Assembly (NCBI GenBank): GCA_029961685.1
Contig: JARWKL010000015.1
Coordinates: forward strand, 23,777,220 to 23,841,219
Length of the DNA stretch: 64,000 nucleotides
Direction of reading: 5' to 3'
Source: Aristolochia californica
Lineage: Eukaryota; Streptophyta; Magnoliopsida; Piperales; Aristolochiaceae
This document shows, piece by piece, positions 57,973 to 64,000 of this stretch. The number at the start of each line of letters is the position of its first letter. The stretch's first letter is position 1. Below the pieces are notes generated by a model. The model was not told the DNA's origin and made no database searches. It worked only from the letters and a program-made list of their open reading frames with translations. The position numbers were made by a program, and so were the translations under genes.

Positions 57973-58529
57973 AATGATCCATTAGATTTGAGCTATATAA
58001 TAATATAATCGTATTTAGAAATATAATATAAAATTATATTAAAAATTAAACTGTAGTTTAAAGAAGGGTGCAAGTTGGTTCTAACAATCAATTTTCAAAT
58101 AAATAGAACCACACAAATACCGAAAAATATTGTAAATAGAAAAAAATATAAATATAAATATTTATAAATATTTAGAAAGAAAAGTAAATATAAATAATAA
58201 TAATTTGTTTATAAATAAATCTCACATAAATCCAGAGGTGCGGGAGAAATTAGAAAATAATAATTATTTATTTATAGGATTTAAAATTAATGGACAATTT
58301 TTTTTGCTGTATTTACTATGGTGTTCTAGTCTGAACCTGAAGAACCTGGACCTGCCCTGTGGTTTAATCGGCATTTTGAATAATGTGGAAGCTTGTAATG
58401 GTCATTTCTCAGCCAGGTCCTGTGCACGTGCTTTCTCTTTCCGGCTTTTCTTCGGTGCTTTTAAACTAAAGCCACTCAGGAAGTCCACAAGTCACAGGCT
58501 TCGCTCCGCACATCTGCGTCGGTTCACTC

Positions 58530-58532
<3 letters not shown>
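57973..58532. other. Promoter and leader region of EXO84C
   Basis: AT-rich to about 58310, then higher GC towards the start codon. A long open frame crosses this part into exon 1, but its upstream portion has no family similarity and is read as leader. Confidence 0.4.

Positions 58533-58567
<35 letters not shown>
58533..58567 (+). repeat. (GA)n microsatellite in the EXO84C leader
   Basis: About 17 uninterrupted GA dinucleotides end 18 bp before the start codon. GA/CT tracts in plant leaders are common and can bind BPC factors. Confidence 0.9.
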
Positions 58568-58569
<2 letters not shown>

Positions 58570-58585
58570 CAGGTCGATTAAGGAG

Positions 58586-61500
58586 ATGGAGAGCAGCGAC
58601 GAGGAAGAAGATTTTCCTTCTCACGAATGGATCACGCCACAGTCCAGAATCAACTCCATTTACCAGTCTCAAACCGAGAAGGTCAGCATTCATCCCTTTA
58701 CTTTTCCCTCGTTTATTTTTTTTAAACTTCTATTGCGTTTCGTTATTGCAAGTCCGGTTGCTGGAGAAAAGTTCAAATATGCTGGGATTCGATTCTGTAG
58801 TGTCTTGTACTGTGAAATGAAGGCATTTGGAAGCTCAGTTAGTGGTGGATTCCAGCATTGCAACTTTTCGTATGCACACATGCCTGTGATTTGCTATGTT
58901 TCGGGTGTGCACGCTTTATCTTAGTTATGAAATTATCATTTGCTTATTTTAGTTTGTTCGAAGAGAACTTGCAACTTATTTCAGCAGGTTGTTTGGGTTG
59001 ATTTTCGTTTAATTCCTCTGTAATGATTTTGAAAATCTTCCGTTTCCAAACGATCAACTCGAAGAAGCTATCAACTTTGATTTAGGCATTCTGTTGTTTT
59101 TAGTTTGAACACTTTTCAACAGCATAAGCATATGTGTTTTCTCAGCAGTTCTTATAGCGTGATAAGTGATGTGTATCAGAATCTCTAATTTCCCCTTTCT
59201 TCATACCTTGGATTGCAATTTTTCAGTGCATTTTTCTCATTTATGTATTTGTATTCTTTTTCTTCTTAGTCACAGGCCTTAGCACAGGACCAGGTCGTCT
59301 TGGTTGTTTGGATAACTGTTCCAATCTCACTATGACAGATAAGCTTGTGTATGTGTTTGTCAATGTGATTTTAATAACCTTTTCTATTTGTCGGGGAACA
59401 TTATTCTTTTATTTTATGGCAAAACCTTGGTTCCCAGCATGTACTGCAGTAACTAATCTATGCAAGTCCGTTTCTATGACAATAAGGAGGATTTATCCTA
59501 GTATAGGTGAAATAGTTTTCTTTCTGAAAAAAAGGATGAAGCAATTTTTTTTGTATTTTTAACATCATAGATATAATCTTTTCTCAATGAGAGAAAGCCT
59601 TGAACCGTCAAACATTTATTTTTTGGCTCGATATGTTTGTTGCGCAGCTGCCAGTTTTGTGATTGTGCATGCTAATGTTAATGACATCAAAGTGTTTATT
59701 ACACTCAGGGCATTCGTAACCTCTGTTCGGAGCTTCTGGATCTGAAGGATGCAGTTGAAAACCTACGTGGAAACATGCATTTGAAGTATTTGGCCTTCCT
59801 TAGGTAATTTATGCCACCAACTTTACAGTTAACTATAAATAAGAACCAGCAATAGTAGTATTAATTGTATATAGGGCTTCAAGATAAGTTATCATGGTTG
59901 GAGAAACTGATTCATCTGTAAGCAGCTTCTGACGCCCCCAAAAGAATTGGAATCAAATTAATCACAAAGATATCATTCAAGTTTCCAATCATGGTTTGTA
60001 TAAGCAATTTTCAATGTTCATTTTTCATTAAATCCCATTTTGTAGAACTAGTAACCCTTGAATGTAATTTTCTCTCAGTAAAGTATTCTCTATTAGAACT
60101 TGTTTCATTTTTAACAGAGACTCCTTACAAGTCTATGTATATCTTTGTTTTATTTGCCTCTCAGCCTGTTTGTCTGTGCTTGCGATCTTTTTATATGAAC
60201 TAATACTTTTTTTTCTTATGTCAGTTATTTATTTATTTTTTGTGGGTTCTCTTGGGACTTGAAACTGATAATCCACTGGTTATCTGCAAGTTTTTTTTTC
60301 TATTTACTTTCGGAAGAAACTGTGGAATTTTGATGTTATTTCTTGAACATGATATGAATGTCCACTTGGAGGCAGTTGTTGATGGGTGCTTGAAATTATT
60401 TCTGATTTTTGTATTTATAGGCCCAAAATCAGTTGTAGATTAACTTGACCATTGTTTTGTACTCTGGGTTTCTTGCAGAATATCAGAAGAGGTCATTGAA
60501 ATGGAGCATGAATTGGTTGAACTGCAGAAGCACATATCTTCTCAAGGGATACTAGTTCAAGATTTGATGAGTGGTGTCTGTCGTGAGTTGGAAATGTGGA
60601 CCCAAGCCAACAGTGAGGCTCCAGAAAGTGAGCAGGATGTTCAAAGCTCTGGATTTGAGGATCCTTCTCCTGATCCATTAGATGAGCACAAAGCAGACTT
60701 CCTAGAAATGATGGACGTTCTCTTGGCAGAACATAAAGTAGAAGAAGCTCTATTAGCTCTGGAAGCTGAGGAGAAAAGTTCTCCAGAAATGAAAGAAAAT
60801 GGAGATAATTCAACTTCTGAACCTTCTCCATTTAAAGTTGCTCTCCTCAAGAGAAAAACCATACTTTTTGATCAGCTTGTTGGGATTGCTGAGCAGCCAT
60901 CCATTAGCATTGCTGAGCTGAAGAAGGCTTTATCTGGTTTACTCAAACTTGGGAAGGGCACTGCTGCCTATCAATTATTCCTAAAAGCCTTTGGGTCCCG
61001 TCTCCAGAAAAGCATTGATGCTTTCCTACCATCATGTTCATTATACTCTGAAACTTACTCTGCAACTCTATCTCAACTTGTATTTTCTACCATCTCACTA
61101 GTTGCAAAAGAATCTGGTTTACTATTTGGAGACATGCCTATGTGCACAGATCGACTGGAGCAGTGGGCCGAGTGGGAGGTTGAATCTTTTGTTCACTTGG
61201 TGAAGGAATATGCACCACCGTCTGAGACAATTTCTGCTCTTCATGCTGCAAGCATCTGCATCCAGGCCAGTCTCACTCACTCCTCAACTTTAGAAGCACA
61301 GGGGTTGAAATTTTCTAACCTGCTTGTAGTGCTTGTGCACCCATATATGGAAGAGGTCCTTGAGATGAATTTTAGACGTGCTAGAAAGATGGTTCTTGAC
61401 TTAGCAGTAGATGAAGACACAGTGCCCTTGACACATCAGTATGGGCCCCCACTTTCACCTTCTGCATCATCAACTGTTATGCTTACTGGCAGTGGAGTAA

Positions 61501-63980
61501 AATTTATGAGCTTTGTGACGGTAAGTTATATCCAAACTTGCAAAATTTGGCAGCTGGATTATTTGTAGTTGCAAGTGAGTACTAGTGTATGTCTAAGAAA
61601 ACCTGATGTCTGCAGTGAATGGATTGGATTTCAAGATATCATTATATAAACCAGGTATTGGACATATGAAACATCAAGACCTTATGTTACATGATAATTT
61701 GTATTCTGATTTTAGAATAAGTGGGATATGTATTTTCATTATTCATTTCATTAATATCAACAGATTTAAAAATTCATTAAAATGTTTTTAAGAAGGAAAA
61801 TTGGGGCACATAAAGTATTCAAAAACCTTCATTTTAGGCCATCATATGAACCATATGTTGTGATTATCAGAACAATGATGACAATGAAGAAGAGATTTCA
61901 TGTTTGTTCATATCTGTTGACAGCCCTGCTGAGATCCACCAATTGAAGGGCCTCAAGTGACTAGAAATACTTAAAATATTATTATTAAGTTCTAACAAGA
62001 TTCGGAGTTAGAACTTCAGAGAGAGTGATCTAATAGAGGTCACCTTATGATACAATCATTGTCAAGTGACTTCTTCTGGGGTCTATTGTTTTGAATGGGA
62101 GTTTGGTATGTTTTGTATTCATTATTGACATATCTCTTCTGCATGTGATGGCACCAATATTAATCTCTGGAATATGCATTCCTGGAAAACAGTATTGGTG
62201 AGTTACTGTTTGATTTTCTGGAACTACCCTTTTTGGGGCAAGGAGGGAGGGAGGGAGGGAGGAGACTCTCATTCTGGAATTGTGATTCACATCTCTGCAG
62301 AAGGCAATTGAAATCCCTTATTTAGGAGCAAAAAACACCACTAGGTTGCCCAATGTTGAAAATTTAATTTTGCTGGAAATGGAACTCAAAGAAGCCCAAT
62401 TCCAGACATTTTAACACCTAGCCTTAGTATGAGAGAGATATGGCTGACTATACACTCAAAAAAGCCCAATCCCAAAGATATTAACCTCCATCCTAGTATG
62501 AGAGGGATAGGATTAACTATACACATGAATTAGTCAAACTATGAAATTCCTAAGGCATTGATCTAGCCAATTACTGTAGCTATTGTCTAGAATTGTTACT
62601 AGCGGCATTTGAAGTCAAGAGTTTAAGAAGTTGGATGAGCATAATCTTTGGTGTTTAACTAATTCAGCAGTCTTTCTTGTATTAGGCAGAAAAGAATGTG
62701 CCCCCAGATACTTCTTATCTTATATTGTATAGGTGTATGCTATTCATATCATGTCTAAATCTGTCCACCAAGTGTCATTTTCTTTGTAATGCTTCATTTT
62801 TTCTCTTGGCATGCTGGTAAAGTAAGCTGAAGGAAAAGTTCCTACTATTTGATTTTCTACCAGATATTACATGTTAATGCGAATTCCAATTTGTTTTACA
62901 GGAGATTGTAGAACCATTAACTCCACTGGCAATTTCTCATTTTGGCGGAGCTATCTTAAATAGGCTTTCACAATTGTTTGACAAATATATAGAAACTTTG
63001 ATCAAAGTCTTACCCAGCCCTTCTGAAGATGATAACCTCTCTGATCTGAAGGAGCCCATGCATTTCAGAGCTGAAACTGATGCTCAACAGCTTGCACTCT
63101 TAGGAACTGCTTTTACTGTTGCTGATGAACTGCTGCCCATGGCTGTATCAAAGATATTTTATCCACAAATTGAAATTAAAGAATCAGGATCTAGGCCCAT
63201 TGAAAATAGTACTCCTTTTGCTAATAATCCAGTAGAATATAAAGATTGGAGGCGCCAACTCCAACACTCACTGGATAAGCTCAGAGATCATTTTTGTCGT
63301 CAGTATATTTTGAGCTTCATATATTCAAGAGAAGGGAAAACAAGGTTAGAAGCACGGATCTATTTGGACAGTAAAGCTGGTGATCTTTACTGGGATTCTG
63401 ACCCACTTCCATCTTTGCCATTCCAGGTAGCCAGCCCTTTTTTGTTTCAGTTATTTGTATTATTTCATCTGTCAACATGTACATCAAATGCTATGAATTA
63501 TCTCAGAAACCATTCCAGAGTGGCTGAGTGGGTTCTAACTGTCCCAGTAACTTGTACCCACATTTGATCAATGCATACTTTCACCATAATATGTTAATAT
63601 TATGTTAATAGTTAGCTATCAGAGGGTTGATCATGATTTGGTTGTGGAAAATAGTGTGTCATGTAGCCCCTTCTTACAGCTAACAATGTGTCTCAGGGGT
63701 CATCTGAACTTCAAACAAACTGCTCATTAGTTTATTTTCATCACTGATATCCTATTTTTAACTTTGATGTTTTCTGTGCTGTTATTTGCAGGCCTTATTT
63801 GCTAGGTTTCAGCAATTGGCAAGTGTTGCTGGGGATGTATTACTTGGTAAAGAAAAGATTCAAAAGATCTTGCTGGCAAGGCTAACTGAGACGGTAGTAA
63901 TGTGGCTATCAGATGAACAGGAATTTTGGGATGTGTTTGAGGATGAATCTGCTGATCTTCAGCCATTTGGTTTGCAGCAA
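58586..63980 (+). CDS. EXO84C: Exocyst subunit EXO84C, 3' end outside window
   Basis: Subunit of the exocyst, which tethers secretory vesicles to the plasma membrane. Five exons are visible and in frame: 58586-58681, 59709-59803, 60479-61520, 62902-63426 and 63792-63980, giving 649 residues. The protein begins [20 protein letters not shown], typical of the EXO84C branch. The N-terminal helical Vps51-like segment ([20 protein letters not shown], then [20 protein letters not shown]) is followed by an acidic linker and the Exo84 C-terminal helical bundle ([14 protein letters not shown], then [21 protein letters not shown]). The window ends after GLQQ/GTATGT, so about 100-130 residues remain outside, by comparison with the roughly 770-residue family. 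A Met (60501) inside exon 3 is not the start. Confidence 0.93.
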
Positions 63981-64000
63981 GTATGTACCATACCGTCTTT

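Noticed and set aside
1..64000. Search by eye for tRNA, rRNA, CRISPR arrays, known plant microRNA precursors and bacterial-type operons
   Set aside because: None seen. Short known microRNA sequences were compared from memory only, so an unfamiliar microRNA hairpin could have been missed.

Overview
This is nuclear DNA of a flowering plant, most likely a woody dicot or basal angiosperm. The evidence is GT-AG intron-rich genes, AT-rich intergenic DNA, plant-only protein families (BOI-type RING ligase, plant VAMP72, chloroplast FKBP16-4, plant EXO84C) and dense Copia, TRIM/SMART, hAT and CACTA remnants. The species cannot be named from the window. Nine recognisable protein-coding genes are present, two of them running off the window ends.

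Layout. 1-5.8 kb: the 5' part of a minus-strand R3H/DExH-box RNA helicase, whose last visible intron carries a complete miniature LTR element. 6.2-6.5 kb: a short unidentified coding exon. 7.8-8.2 kb: a minus-strand Copia LTR. 10.6-13.6 kb: a plus-strand single-exon O-fucosyltransferase-like gene with TATA box and probable leader intron. 15.2-18.0 kb: a minus-strand RBR E3 ubiquitin ligase with a GC-AG intron. 19-23.2 kb: transposon debris (CACTA end, tandem-repeat LTR, short non-autonomous LTR element). 24.0-25.3 kb: a minus-strand ZIP metal transporter. 25.8-34.5 kb: a nest of Copia remnants bracketed by two copies of a 530-bp repeat. 36.6-37.8 kb: a minus-strand BOI-related RING ligase with ACGT boxes upstream. 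39.4-40.5 kb: an internally deleted Copia element. 40.8-44.0 kb: a minus-strand OTU deubiquitinase. 45.6-53.7 kb: a minus-strand VAMP72 R-SNARE with a 6.2-kb third intron filled with insertions, including a tryptophan-rich viral/retroelement-like ORF block and a truncated 4CL-like pseudogene. 54.7-55.9 kb: a minus-strand chloroplast FKBP16-4. 56.3-58.0 kb: a hAT-like element with an 8-bp target duplication. 58.6 kb to the end: plus-strand EXO84C, 3' end outside the window.

The genes are not an operon and share no single pathway. Two functional themes recur: ubiquitin handling (RBR ligase, BOI-type ligase, OTU protease) and secretion at the plasma membrane (VAMP72 and exocyst EXO84C, which act in docking and fusion of the same vesicles). 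No previously undescribed multi-gene system was found. The most notable features are the small mobile elements whose boundaries can be read directly and the gene and virus-like fragments inside the VAMP72 intron. Splice sites were chosen by eye from reading frame, family conservation and GT/GC-AG ends.
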